NCBI RefSeq assembly: GCF_009718825.1
Contig: NZ_WNHB01000001.1
Coordinates: 1 to 64,000, forward strand
Direction of reading: 5' to 3'
DNA: 64,000 nucleotides
DNA from: Terrilactibacillus tamarindi
GTDB lineage: Bacteria > Bacillota > Bacilli > Bacillales > Sporolactobacillaceae
The position numbers and the translations under genes are program-made. Position 1 is the first letter of the stretch, and each line of letters begins with the position of its first letter. The notes beneath the pieces are model-generated. The model searched no databases. It was not told the origin of the DNA and saw only the letters and a list, made by a program, of their open reading frames with translations. Positions 33,310 through 42,689 of the stretch are shown piece after piece.

Positions 33310-33542
33310 TACTGTTATTCCCTCCGTTTTCTCTCTCTACGATAAAAGTATGAATTAGGGTTATTATAACGCACCATTGAAAAAGAAAAAACAGAAAATT
33401 GAACAATAGACGTAAAATCGGTCATACAATTAAAAATATTGTGCAACGTTTTTTACTCGCATTACTATGAATAGCTACTAGATTGGGATAGAATAGGAAG
33501 GTTTGGTTACAATGAATGAATAAAATCAATTACTTGACAAAA

Positions 33543-33565
33543 TAAATCGTAACTATTACTATTTA
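33543..33565 (+). promoter_or_regulatory. Zur box 1
   Basis: TAAATCGTAACTATTACTATTTA closely matches the Bacillus Zur 9-1-9 box AAATCGTAATNATTACGATTT. Zn-loaded Zur would repress the zinc transporter operon. Confidence 0.75.
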
Positions 33566-33580
33566 ATATGCATTTGTTAA

Positions 33581-33603
33581 TAAATCGGAAGCATTACGAT
33601 TAA
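33581..33603 (+). promoter_or_regulatory. Zur box 2
   Basis: The stretch AAATCGGAAGCATTACGATT is a second 9-1-9 inverted repeat, centred 38 bases after box 1 and about 35 bases before znuA. Confidence 0.75.
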
Positions 33604-33639
33604 AAATACATAAGGAACGACTTAAGGAGGAAAGGCTCA

Positions 33640-34542
33640 TTGGCAGAGAAAGACAAGATCCGTAAGTTCATAGGAATTTTTTTATTAATGGGTAGTCTAC
33701 TCGTCTTAACTGCTTGTGGTTCGCAAACCCGACAATCTAATCATGCATCAGGGAAAATTAATCTTGTTGTAGCAGAAGATTTTTATGGTGAAGTAGCCAA
33801 AGCGGTTGGTGGAAAACATGTCCATGTTACTTCTATTATAAATTCGCCTAATATAGACCCACACGAATTTGATCCCACTGCACAAACGACGATATCGGTA
33901 AGTAAAGCAGATCTCGTTATTTATAATGGTATAGGGTATGATAATTGGATGGAGAAATTGGTTAATTCAACAAATAAGAATGTGCCAACCATACGTGTGG
34001 GTGAAGATGTCATGAAAAAACAAGAGGGTGACAATGAGCACCTGTGGTACGATCCAAAAACAATGCCGAAACTAGCTAGTTATCTAGCAGGTCGATTAGC
34101 TAAAATAGACTCTAAGAATGCTGATACGTATAATCATAACGCAAAAGTCTATAACAAATCTTTACAACCTGTAACGAGCTTAGTGAAGGAACTTAAACAG
34201 TCTAAAGCAAAAAGTGTTGACGTATCGGAACCCTTATTTGATAATATGTTGACTGCACTCAATTATAAAGTAAAAAATCCAAAGTTCTCTTTAGCAGTTG
34301 AAGAAGGTTCTGATCCTGCTCCTAAGGATCTAGCTGCGATGCAAAATGATATAAAGGGTAAAAAAATAGACTTCTTTGTCAATAATAAACAAGTAGAAAA
34401 CCCGACATTAAAATCACTTCTCAAATTGGCTCGTGAGAAGGATATTCCTATCGTTAACGTAACGGAAACCTTGCCAAAAGGGAAAACATATAAAACGTGG
34501 ATGTTAGATGCATTAAGGCAAATAAAACAAATTCAAGATTAA
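33640..34542 (+). CDS. znuA: zinc ABC transporter substrate-binding lipoprotein
   Basis: 300 residues from a TTG start behind AAGGAGG. Lipoprotein signal with lipobox LTAC (Cys26). Cluster A-I metal-binding fold with His75 (IDPHEFDPT) and His134 (NEHLWYDP) as visible ligands. It lacks the long His-rich loop of ZnuA from Gram-negatives, and at the place of the third ligand reads VSEPLFDNML, so Glu may take part. Two Zur boxes upstream argue for zinc rather than manganese. The permease and ATPase follow on the same strand. Confidence 0.88.
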   Translation: MAEKDKIRKFIGIFLLMGSLLVLTACGSQTRQSNHASGKINLVVAEDFYGEVAKAVGGKHVHVTSIINSPNIDPHEFDPTAQTTISVSKADLVIYNGIGYDNWMEKLVNSTNKNVPTIRVGEDVMKKQEGDNEHLWYDPKTMPKLASYLAGRLAKIDSKNADTYNHNAKVYNKSLQPVTSLVKELKQSKAKSVDVSEPLFDNMLTALNYKVKNPKFSLAVEEGSDPAPKDLAAMQNDIKGKKIDFFVNNKQVENPTLKSLLKLAREKDIPIVNVTETLPKGKTYKTWMLDALRQIKQIQD

Positions 34543-34592
34543 TCCGAATCGAAAAGCTAACAATAACAGATTGATTGTCGAAATAACATTTA

Positions 34593-34635
34593 CTGCCGGT
34601 AACTCTCGATCAAAATAAGGGTAACCGGCTCTTTA
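34593..34635 (+). terminator. hairpin between znuA and znuC
   Basis: GCCGGT (34593-34598) pairs with ACCGGC (about 34623-34628), followed by TCTTTAT. Possible partial terminator that would make the binding protein more abundant than the other subunits; weak. Confidence 0.4.
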
Positions 34636-34668
34636 TATGATAAATAAAATTTAAGGGAGTGAAAAAAA

Positions 34669-35445
34669 GTGTTTAAAACATTAGATGTTGATCATATTAA
34701 TGTTATTTTTAATGGCGAACGGATTCTTAAAGACCTTTCTTTTTCTGTTCATAAGGGAGAGATGCTAGGTGTCATAGGCCCAAACGGTGCAGGGAAATCG
34801 ACTTTATTAAAAGTCATCTTAGGACTCATCACGCCACAAGAGGGGAAAGTCTCTATTCAAAGTACAAATAAAAAACCTGTGATTGGATACGTTCCACAGT
34901 CACGGTTAATAGATGCTGATATGCCCATTCGTGCATGGGATTTTGTGTCTCTTGGCTTACCGAATATGATTCGTCCATGGCTAACGAGAAGAGAGCGAAA
35001 TAAAGTAAGTAAAATGATGGAAGAAACGGACACGATTCATCTCGCTATGAAGCCAATTGGAAAACTATCTGGCGGGGAAAAGCAGCGTGTCTATCTTGCA
35101 CAAGCACTTGCAAGAGATCCTGATGTCTTACTATTAGATGAATCGACCTCTAATTTAGATCCCGATGCTCAAGAAGCTATGACGTCACTCGTCCATCATC
35201 TTTGTGAAAGTCGAAATATCGGCATTATATTTATTAGCCACGATCTTCATTTGGTGAAAAAATATGCCCATCGGATTTTGCATATGACAAGAGGACAGTA
35301 TATTATTGGGAAAACAGAAGAGATCATGAAAGATGAGAAGGAACTTTCTCTCTGTTTGCACCCACCTTACTCTGATGAATCAATCACTTCGGTTGATCAA
35401 CAAATCAATCAAGAGATAAATGATGAACGCATTCGCACTTACTAA
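34669..35445 (+). CDS. znuC: zinc ABC transporter ATP-binding protein
   Basis: 258 residues, GTG start behind AGGGAGTG. Walker A GPNGAGKST (37-45), Q-loop PQSR, signature LSGGEKQRV, Walker B LLLDES with Ser where Pro is usual, and switch His in ISHDLHLV. Energises zinc import with the adjacent permease. Confidence 0.9.
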   Translation: MFKTLDVDHINVIFNGERILKDLSFSVHKGEMLGVIGPNGAGKSTLLKVILGLITPQEGKVSIQSTNKKPVIGYVPQSRLIDADMPIRAWDFVSLGLPNMIRPWLTRRERNKVSKMMEETDTIHLAMKPIGKLSGGEKQRVYLAQALARDPDVLLLDESTSNLDPDAQEAMTSLVHHLCESRNIGIIFISHDLHLVKKYAHRILHMTRGQYIIGKTEEIMKDEKELSLCLHPPYSDESITSVDQQINQEINDERIRTY

Positions 35446-35488
35446 ATAGTATAGTTAAAAGTTTGGAGTTGGGAGTTGATGTTTTTAG

Positions 35489-36304
35489 ATGTTCCAATAT
35501 GATTTTATGCAACATGCCTTCATTGCAGGTACGTTTGTTGCTGTGATGTGCGGGGCTTTTGGTGTCTTTGTTATGGCTAGAGGTTTATCTTTTATTAGTC
35601 ATACATTTTCACATATCGGTTTTTCTGGTGCCTCATTCGCTGTATTCATGGGATGGGATCCATTAACTGGGTTATTATTGTTTACAACAGTAAGTGGACT
35701 TGCTGTGGGTCAAATGGGAGTTAAAATTTTTAGACGAGATGCGGCAGTAAGTGTCATTTTAAGTCTTTTTCTCGGTCTAGGTATCTTATTTTTATTTCTG
35801 TCAAATAAGCAAACCAATTTTGCAACAACCATTCTTTTTGGCAGTGTTGTAGGTATCAGTTTCCAAAATGTCATCGAGATTGTTATCATTTCATTAATTT
35901 TATTAATCGTACTTATTCTAAGCTACCGAGTATTGAAGTTTGATTCGTTTGATCCGGCGGGTGCCCATGCAGCAGGTTTACCTGTTCGTTTTATTTCAAT
36001 TGGATTTTTATTAGTTTTGTCTATTTTAGTTGCGGAAGCTGTTCAAATTGTTGGTGCCTTGCTTGTGTTTGCCCTATTAACAGTACCAGCTTCAGCCGCT
36101 CGGTATCTGACACATTCCGTTTTTGGAATGATCCTTCTTTCATCCCTCTTCTCCTTAATTGGGGTTTGGGCAGGTTTAAGTTTAAGTTACTTAACGAATG
36201 TGCCTGTTAGTTTTTATATTACGATGATTGAAGCCATCTTTTATTTTCTAGCTTTAATATGGCAAACGGTCCGATTACGGTGGACGAAAGAACGAACCTT
36301 ATAG
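35489..36304 (+). CDS. znuB: zinc ABC transporter permease
   Basis: 271 residues, about eight membrane helices; ABC-3 family. Family motifs: ARGLSFISHTFSHIGFSGAS near the N-terminus and FDPAGAHAAGLPV in the cytoplasmic loop. Follows znuC by 43 bases. The ribosome site (GGGAG at 35471-35475) is rather distant from ATG 35489. Last gene of the Zur-controlled operon; a modular repeat element begins five bases after its stop. Confidence 0.9.
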   Translation: MFQYDFMQHAFIAGTFVAVMCGAFGVFVMARGLSFISHTFSHIGFSGASFAVFMGWDPLTGLLLFTTVSGLAVGQMGVKIFRRDAAVSVILSLFLGLGILFLFLSNKQTNFATTILFGSVVGISFQNVIEIVIISLILLIVLILSYRVLKFDSFDPAGAHAAGLPVRFISIGFLLVLSILVAEAVQIVGALLVFALLTVPASAARYLTHSVFGMILLSSLFSLIGVWAGLSLSYLTNVPVSFYITMIEAIFYFLALIWQTVRLRWTKERTL

Positions 36305-36308
36305 CTCG

Positions 36309-36490
36309 TGTTGAAAAAGGAGACAAATCAGAAGCAAGAAGATAAGAGCGCGCAGTTCCTGAGGACCGGCATTCCACAGGATGTGGTGGCTTCTGGCGCC
36401 AGCCACAGGACGTGAGCGATTTTAGTTGAAGATCCTCTTGGATAGCGCCCGAGATTCGTAGCTTATCATTTGGTGACTTTTTGAACAACC
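36309..36490 (+). repeat. modular inverted-repeat element, copy 1 (module B only)
   Basis: 182 bp. Ends TGTTGAAAAAGGAGACAAAT and the reverse-complementary ATTTGGTGACTTTTTGAACA. Inside: GAGGACCGG, then module B with the hairpin CCACAGGATGTGG, the palindromic TGGCTTCTGGCGCCAGCCA, CACAGGACGTGAGCG and TCCTCTTGGATAGCG. Lacks module A of copy 2. Confidence 0.8.
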
Positions 36491-36502
36491 TTGTATAATA
36501 CG

Positions 36503-36649
36503 TGTTCAAAAAGGTGACAAATCAGAAGCAAGAAGATCAAGGCGGCACCGTTTTGAGGACCGGAATGTAGGTTTTTACTACATGAGGACCGGAAAAACAA
36601 GCCAACGCCGAGGTTCGTAGCTTATCATTTGGTGACTTTTTGAACAACC
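36503..36649 (+). repeat. modular inverted-repeat element, copy 2 (module A only)
   Basis: 147 bp, same ends as copy 1 and only 12 bp after it. Internal module A: GAGGACCGG, the hairpin ATGTAGGTTTTTACTACAT, GAGGACCGG. Module B is absent. Confidence 0.8.
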
Positions 36650-36709
36650 TCTTATAGGGCTAAAAACATATAACCTAGTGTTTTTTATCTACCAATACAT
36701 CGACTAAAG

Positions 36710-36750
36710 AACCATTTATCTCAAAATTGACCGAGATAAATGGTTTTTTA
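36710..36750 (+). terminator. strong hairpin terminator
   Basis: Stem AACCATTTATCTC (36710-36722) with GAGATAAATGGTT (36733-36745) and TTTTTTA. Lies between the repeat elements and the small membrane-protein gene. Confidence 0.88.
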
Positions 36751-36845
36751 GTTTAAATCATCTAATAAATGGGAAAAATGACTTTAACAAGAATGAAACA
36801 CTACCGTCATCGTATTAAACCATCTTAAAGAGTGGAGGGAAAGAC

Positions 36846-36974
36846 ATGAAAAATGTAAAAACCGTAGAAAAGTTATTTGAAGATGTGTCGGTTTCCGATG
36901 TTATGATGGACTTTGCTGGTGTAGGGGTTATAGGTGGAATCATTGCTTTAGCCATATTTGCTAGTCCTTTTTAA
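36846..36974 (+). CDS. small single-helix membrane protein
   Basis: 42 residues: MKNVKTVEKLFEDVSV, then SDVMMDFAGVGVIGGIIALA, then IFASPF-stop. GGAGGGAAAG sits 8 bases before the ATG, and the codons are regular. The second half is one Gly-rich hydrophobic helix. No family recognised. It is flanked on both sides by modular repeat elements (copies 2 and 3). Confidence 0.6.
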   Translation: MKNVKTVEKLFEDVSVSDVMMDFAGVGVIGGIIALAIFASPF

Positions 36975-37008
36975 TATAAAATAAAAGGTATCTAAATACT
37001 TATAATTG

Positions 37009-37086
37009 TGTTCAAAAAGGTGACAAATCAGAAGCAAGGCGACGCCGAGATTCGCAGCTTATCATTTGGTGACTTTTTGAACAACC
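37009..37086 (+). repeat. modular inverted-repeat element, copy 3 (ends only)
   Basis: 78 bp: TGTTCAAAAAGGTGACAAAT, then CAGAAGCAAGGCGACGCCGA, then GCTTATCATTTGGTGACTTT ending TTGAACA. Only the terminal inverted repeats and a short core; modules A and B absent. Confidence 0.82.
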
Positions 37087-37093
37087 TCTATAA

Positions 37094-37125
37094 GGGACCA
37101 ACATGATGTATGTTGGTCCCATTTT
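37094..37125 (+). terminator. hairpin after the small membrane-protein gene
   Basis: Stem GGGACCAACAT (37094-37104) with ATGTTGGTCCC (37110-37120) then ATTTTCC. Could work in both directions between convergent genes. Confidence 0.7.
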
Positions 37126-37156
37126 CCTGTCTTTCAATAATGCCTAACATGATCTT

Positions 37157-38026
37157 CTATTCATTCTTCTTTAAATATGTCCAGCCGTCTTCTTGGTAAA
37201 CTTTACCTTCTTTCATAAGTTTGCCTAGAGCACGCTTGAAGGCACCTTTACTCAACTCAAATTTATTATAAATATCATCTGGCAAGCTCTTGTCCCAAAA
37301 AGGCATGGCGCCATTTCGAGAGACCATATAGTCATATAGTTTTCTTGCATCTTCATCCATCGCTTCATAGCCTCTTTTACGTAAGGTTATATTGATGGTT
37401 CCGTCTTCTTTGACTTCAATCACACGTCCGTGGATGGCTTGACCAAGTCTTGGTTCAGGTTGGTTATTGCGCTCATCTTCATGTAGAAAGCCAATAATAC
37501 GATCCTCCGTGATGACACGAGTGCCTGTCATTAAATGACGATATACGTATGCCGTAATATCACGATTAAACATGTCGTCAGAAGCTGGAGCCGACATGGC
37601 TCTCATCGTTTCTTCATCGGCTAGTTTTCCAAACAACCGATCTTTCTTATCCGTTTTAAGAGAAATGTAAAGCTTGTCTCCCTTATATGGCCAAATAGAC
37701 CATTCCTCCGATAAGTCATCTGTTGATATGAGAATGTCTTTTGAGATGCCAATATCAACAAATACACCTAAACGTCTTTTTACTTCAACAACCTCAGCCC
37801 AATCATATGTATCAAGAGTAATGGATGGAATAGACATGGTCGCACAAAGTCTGCCTTGGTGATCTTGATATAAAAATACCCGAATTTTCCCGCTTGGTGT
37901 TGTGCCTTCTTCTATATCATTGTGGTGAAGGAGGACTTCCTCTTTCCCGTTTGATAAAAAATATCCAAATGGTGCTTCGCGAACAACATCACATTCGATT
38001 ATAGTTCCTGGATAGAATTCATTCAT
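37157..38026 (-). CDS. cvfB: CvfB/YitL-type S1-domain RNA-binding protein
   Basis: 289 residues. Three S1-like OB folds followed by a C-terminal winged helix (KFELSKGAFKRALGKLMKEG near 255-275), the CvfB arrangement; Staphylococcus CvfB binds RNA and influences virulence gene expression, B. subtilis YitL is the orthologue. The start ATG 38026 follows GAGGAGAT; the longer frame to 38065 has no ribosome site. Convergent with the small membrane-protein gene. Confidence 0.87.
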   Translation of the reverse strand: MNEFYPGTIIECDVVREAPFGYFLSNGKEEVLLHHNDIEEGTTPSGKIRVFLYQDHQGRLCATMSIPSITLDTYDWAEVVEVKRRLGVFVDIGISKDILISTDDLSEEWSIWPYKGDKLYISLKTDKKDRLFGKLADEETMRAMSAPASDDMFNRDITAYVYRHLMTGTRVITEDRIIGFLHEDERNNQPEPRLGQAIHGRVIEVKEDGTINITLRKRGYEAMDEDARKLYDYMVSRNGAMPFWDKSLPDDIYNKFELSKGAFKRALGKLMKEGKVYQEDGWTYLKKNE

Positions 38027-38384
38027 GTTAAGTATCTCCTCTATAAATGTTAATAACTTTGCCATCTAAAAATATCATTCATTTTCTAAAGGATTATTAT
38101 ACCATGAATCGACTTTTATTAATTTTTTGCAAATAACATCTTAGAAAAGTGCTAAGTATTAGGCATTATGCTAAAATATTTTTAACAAGAAAATAAGGTT
38201 CTAAACCTAACATTTACAGTCATTTCAGCATTATATCTGTATAAACTTCTCTTGAATGAAAAATTATTGATTTAGGTTCTAAAAGTAGGAATAAGAAAAG
38301 ATAAGCTATCTTGCCATATATTTTGACAGAATAATCAATCAATAAGATTCTTAACAGAAATTTTTTTAGTAAGGAGAGGCAGCT
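38027..38384. other. intergenic region upstream of odhA
   Basis: About 360 AT-rich bases between divergent cvfB and odhA. TTGACA at 38323-38328 is a possible -35, but no good -10 follows at 16-18 bases. No riboswitch or other structure recognised. Confidence 0.4.
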
Positions 38385-41222
38385 ATGACATCAGAAAAAC
38401 ATATGAATTCCAATCCTTGGTTATCTTTTTCAGGACCTAACTTGGGTTATGTCTTGGATAAATATGAGAAGTTCCTAAAGGATAAAAATAGCGTTGATCC
38501 GCATGATCGTTATTTTTTTGAAAACTACGGACGTCCTAATGTAAATGAATTTGAAACAGCCCCCAAACCAGAACGTGTTATGGATCAATCGATAAACATA
38601 GAGCATGTTGTTTCTACGGTTAGATTAGTGGAAAATATTCGTACATATGGCCATCTGCTTGCTCGTATCAATCCGTTATTCGGTGTAAATAACATTCATT
38701 CTTTGCCTTCTTTTCTTAACTTAGAAGAGTTTAATTTGACTATTGAAGATCTTCAAGTGATACCTGCACACTATATATGGAAAGATGCTCCAAACTTTTT
38801 GACATCCGCTTATGATGTTGTGACATATTTGAAAGAAAAGTATTCTTCGACGCTTGCTTATGAATTTAATCATGTCTATGAGCAAGAAGAGCGTGAATGG
38901 TTAACAAACATGGTTGAGCAAGATCATCTCCGTTTATCATTATCTGATAATGATAAAGTTCAATTACTAGAACGGTTGACTGAAATCGAGGAATTTGAAC
39001 GCTTCCTTCATAAATCGTTTGTTGGGCAAAAGCGATTCTCAATTGAAGGGTTAGATATGCTCGTTCCGATTTTAGATAGACTGATCGGTATTGGGGTTAA
39101 TGAAGGCTGTAAAAACGTCATTCTGGGTATGGCACACCGAGGCAGGTTAAATGTTCTAGCCCATGTCCTCGGAAAACCCTATCATAAGATATTTTCCGAA
39201 TTTGTTCACTCCCCTAATAAAGAAATGATTCCATCAGAAGGGTCTAAAGGAATCAATTTTGGTTGGACGGGCGATGTGAAATATCATTTAGGAGCCAATC
39301 GGACGATTGCAGACAAGGGATCAACCGAAGTTAAAGTTACATTGATGAATAATCCAAGTCATTTAGAATTTATTGGTCCTGTCGTTGAAGGCTATACGCG
39401 AGCAGCCCAGGAAGAACTGGATCAAAAAGGTCATTCACATCAATATATTCAAAAGTCATTTGCTGTCCTTATACATGGAGATGCCGCTTTTCCAGGTGAG
39501 GGAGTTGTAGCTGAAACGCTAAATTTAAGTCGATTAAAGGGATATGAAACAGGTGGGACCATTCATATTATCGCAAATAACCAATTAGGATTTACGACCG
39601 ATCCGATGGATGCTCGTTCAACGAAATATGCGAGTGATTTAGCCAAAGGATTTGAAATCCCCATTGTGCATGTCAATAGTGATGATCCAGAAGCTTGCCT
39701 TCAAGCAGCAGAATTAGCTTATCAATATCGGAAAATATTCCATAAAGACTTTTTAATTAATTTAATTGGATATCGGTGTTTTGGACATAACGAGATAGAC
39801 GACCCCATGACGACGCAACCTTTACTATATAAGAAAATACAACAACACCCGACTGTTCAGTCTATTTATGCAAAGGTCTGTGAAGAGGCAGGATTAATCA
39901 CTCAGAATGCCATACAAGACATGAAGAACACGTTACATGACCAATTTCAAAGGATTTACGCTGATATAAAATCTAAAGATAAAGAGAAAAACTTTGAACG
40001 ACTCGACATTCTTCCAGCTAAGTTGCCTGAAATAAATACGGCCATACCACTAAAGACTTTACAGGCCCTAAATGGTGAATTAATGGATTGGCCAAAATCC
40101 TTTCATCCTTATCCTAAGTTAGAAAGAATTCTGACCCGTCGAATGAGGGCACTATCTGAACAAGGGGTGGTCGATTGGGGGTTAGCAGAGTCGTTAGCTT
40201 TTGCTTCCATTTTAAAAGATGGACGATCCATACGTTTCACAGGCCAGGATGTTGGTCGAGGAACGTTTGCACATCGTCATGTTGTATTAAAAGATAGTGA
40301 AAATGGAGAAACCTATATTCCATTACAACATCTGAATGAAGCTACAGGTTCATTTCAAATTTTTAATAGTCCACTGTCAGAGACGGCCGTTCTAGGTTTC
40401 GAATATGGTTATGATGTTTTTGCTCCCCAAACTTTGGTGATTTGGGAAGCCCAATTTGGGGATTTTGCCAATGTGGCTCAAGTGATTTTTGACCAATTTA
40501 TCGCAGCAGGAAGAGCCAAGTGGGGGCAAAAATCAGGACTTGTTATGCTGCTCCCTCATGGTTACGAAGGTCAGGGACCTGAACATTCAAGTGCCCGCCT
40601 TGAACGTTACTTGCAATTGGCTGCCGAAAATAATTGGACAGTCGCTAACGTGACAAGTAGTTCACAATATTTTCATGTCTTACGCAGGCAAGCCTTAATT
40701 AAAGGTCATGAGTCAGTCAGACCATTAGTTATTATGACGCCTAAAAGTTTATTAAGACATGCCAAAGCAGCTTCAAAGATTGAGAAATTCTCCGAGGGCG
40801 GATTCCAGCCCGTTTTGGAACCGGATGATGCTAGTGACTCGATTGACCAAGTGGAGAGACTTGTATTATGTAGTGGCAAAATGGCTATAGATCTGGAGAC
40901 TGAAAGAGAGAAGATAAAAAAAGAATGCGTTTGGTTGAGGATTATTCGTATTGAAGAGTTATATCCATTCCCTGCTGAAGAGATTGAACACTTGATATCA
41001 CGTTATCCAAATCTAAGGGAACTCGTATGGGTACAAGAGGAGCCGAAGAATATGGGGGCTTGGCAGTATATAGCACCCTACCTTCGTGAATGTGCACCAC
41101 ATCATATGGACCTTAAATACATTGGAAGACCACGTCGATCTAGTCCAGCAAGTGGTGAACCAGATATTCATAAACGAGAACAACGACGAATCATCGTTGA
41201 AGCACTTAAACAATCCAAGTAA
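38385..41222 (+). CDS. odhA: 2-oxoglutarate dehydrogenase E1 component
   Basis: 945 residues, thiamine-diphosphate-dependent decarboxylase of the TCA cycle. Motifs: MAHRGRLNVL (substrate/TPP site), HGDAAFPGEGVVAE and IIANNQLGFTTDP (TPP/Mg binding), transketolase-like half with FTGQDVGRGTFAHRH and HGYEGQGPEHSSARLER. Length matches B. subtilis OdhA (944). RBS AAGGAGAGG. Followed after 160 bases by odhB; the E3 lipoamide dehydrogenase is not in the window. Confidence 0.95.
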   Translation: MTSEKHMNSNPWLSFSGPNLGYVLDKYEKFLKDKNSVDPHDRYFFENYGRPNVNEFETAPKPERVMDQSINIEHVVSTVRLVENIRTYGHLLARINPLFGVNNIHSLPSFLNLEEFNLTIEDLQVIPAHYIWKDAPNFLTSAYDVVTYLKEKYSSTLAYEFNHVYEQEEREWLTNMVEQDHLRLSLSDNDKVQLLERLTEIEEFERFLHKSFVGQKRFSIEGLDMLVPILDRLIGIGVNEGCKNVILGMAHRGRLNVLAHVLGKPYHKIFSEFVHSPNKEMIPSEGSKGINFGWTGDVKYHLGANRTIADKGSTEVKVTLMNNPSHLEFIGPVVEGYTRAAQEELDQKGHSHQYIQKSFAVLIHGDAAFPGEGVVAETLNLSRLKGYETGGTIHIIANNQLGFTTDPMDARSTKYASDLAKGFEIPIVHVNSDDPEACLQAAELAYQYRKIFHKDFLINLIGYRCFGHNEIDDPMTTQPLLYKKIQQHPTVQSIYAKVCEEAGLITQNAIQDMKNTLHDQFQRIYADIKSKDKEKNFERLDILPAKLPEINTAIPLKTLQALNGELMDWPKSFHPYPKLERILTRRMRALSEQGVVDWGLAESLAFASILKDGRSIRFTGQDVGRGTFAHRHVVLKDSENGETYIPLQHLNEATGSFQIFNSPLSETAVLGFEYGYDVFAPQTLVIWEAQFGDFANVAQVIFDQFIAAGRAKWGQKSGLVMLLPHGYEGQGPEHSSARLERYLQLAAENNWTVANVTSSSQYFHVLRRQALIKGHESVRPLVIMTPKSLLRHAKAASKIEKFSEGGFQPVLEPDDASDSIDQVERLVLCSGKMAIDLETEREKIKKECVWLRIIRIEELYPFPAEEIEHLISRYPNLRELVWVQEEPKNMGAWQYIAPYLRECAPHHMDLKYIGRPRRSSPASGEPDIHKREQRRIIVEALKQSK

Positions 41223-41381
41223 ACGAAAAATACCATTGACTCTCTGACTATTTATTAATTATGGAGAATCACGTGTTGATCGATGGTCTGGTCATCAAGC
41301 GTAATTGTATAGCATGTAATCTAAAGTTTAAAGAAAGACCATCTTTTGAAATTATCCAGGAGATAGAGGGGGTATCAGCCA

Positions 41382-42620
41382 ATGTTTGAAATCATAATCC
41401 CAGAACTTGCTGAATCAGTTACAGAAGGCACGATTGTTAAATGGCTGGTCAATGTCGGAGATGCCATAAACAAAGGCGATGATTTAGTCGAACTTGAAAC
41501 AGATAAAGTAAATATTCAAATTACCTCGGAGGAGACAGGGGTTTTAGATAAAATCATTAAACAAGCTGGTGAGACCGTTGAAGTAGGCGAAGTTATCGGT
41601 AAGTTAAATGATTCAGCAGACGCTAATAATATGAAACGTGACATCACAAAAACGAATCAAGACACAGACAAAAGTTCTTCAAACCAAGAAAAAGAACAAA
41701 AAGAAGGAATCAAAAATGAAGTTGAACGTTTTCCATTAGCATCACCTGCAGCGAGAAAATTGGCTCGTAAAAATGGGATAGATTTACGCGAGGTGAAAGC
41801 GAAGGATCCACTGGGTAGGATTAGATCGCATGATATACAAAACCAAAATGAAAAATCTGAACCTAACGAAAGAGAATCACAAGTTAGACAATCTTTAATT
41901 CCTGAACACGAACAAAAAATTGAGCGAATTGCCATGTCTAGAAGACGACAAACGATCGCGAACCACTTAGTTCATGCAAAGAGTGTAACGGCCATGCTCA
42001 CGACATTTAATGAGGTTGATATGACTGAGATTATAAAAATTAGACAAAAAAAGAAGGAGGATTTTCTAAAGAAACACCAAGTAAAATTAGGGTTTATGTC
42101 ATTTTTTACAAAAGCTGTTGTTCAAGCCTTAAGAGTCTTTCCACATTTAAATGCTGAAATCGATGGTCATGATATTATCTTAAAGAAGTTTTACGACATT
42201 GGAATTGCTGTGGGTGCAAAGGAAGGGCTTGTCGTACCTGTCGTCCGTGATGTTGATAAGAAAAGTTTTGCTGAAATTGAACAGGATATTGCCTATTTTG
42301 CAGATAAAGCACGCCATAATCAATTAACATTGGAAGATCTTCGCGGGGGAACATTCACGATTACGAATGGTGGAACATTTGGCTCATTACTGTCAACTCC
42401 TATTATTAATTATCCTCAAGTGGGGATACTTGGTATGCATAATATTCAAAAACGTCCCATAACGATCGAGAAACCAGAAGGCGATGTCATTGAGTCAAGA
42501 CCCATGATGTACATTGCACTTAGTTATGATCATAGAATTGTTGATGGCAGTGAAGCCGTTCGATTTTTAGTCACAATAAAACAACTTTTAGAAGATCCAA
42601 TTGGTTTATTACTTGAGTAA
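41382..42620 (+). CDS. odhB: dihydrolipoyl succinyltransferase (E2 of 2-oxoglutarate dehydrogenase)
   Basis: 412 residues. N-terminal lipoyl domain with Lys42 in ELETDKVNI; flexible charged linker (85-115); E1/E3-binding domain (about 118-150, [15 protein letters not shown]); C-terminal catalytic trimer domain with the active-site His in SYDHRIVDG. Forms the core of the OdhAB complex. RBS AGGAGATAGAGGGGG. A modular repeat element sits between its stop and fnr. Confidence 0.95.
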   Translation: MFEIIIPELAESVTEGTIVKWLVNVGDAINKGDDLVELETDKVNIQITSEETGVLDKIIKQAGETVEVGEVIGKLNDSADANNMKRDITKTNQDTDKSSSNQEKEQKEGIKNEVERFPLASPAARKLARKNGIDLREVKAKDPLGRIRSHDIQNQNEKSEPNERESQVRQSLIPEHEQKIERIAMSRRRQTIANHLVHAKSVTAMLTTFNEVDMTEIIKIRQKKKEDFLKKHQVKLGFMSFFTKAVVQALRVFPHLNAEIDGHDIILKKFYDIGIAVGAKEGLVVPVVRDVDKKSFAEIEQDIAYFADKARHNQLTLEDLRGGTFTITNGGTFGSLLSTPIINYPQVGILGMHNIQKRPITIEKPEGDVIESRPMMYIALSYDHRIVDGSEAVRFLVTIKQLLEDPIGLLLE

Positions 42621-42689
42621 ATGTATGATTATTGTCACACTTTCTGATGAAAACACGGCCTTTAACCAGTATAATAAAGTTAAAGTGTA

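Noticed and set aside
36219-36509. 96-codon minus-strand frame
   Set aside because: Produced by modular repeat copy 1; the same wording recurs at 42680-42925 because the repeat recurs, not because a protein is conserved.
36309-37086. Possible CRISPR array
   Set aside because: The repeats are unequal in length, overlap gene ends and have inverted termini; no constant repeat-spacer spacing and no cas genes.
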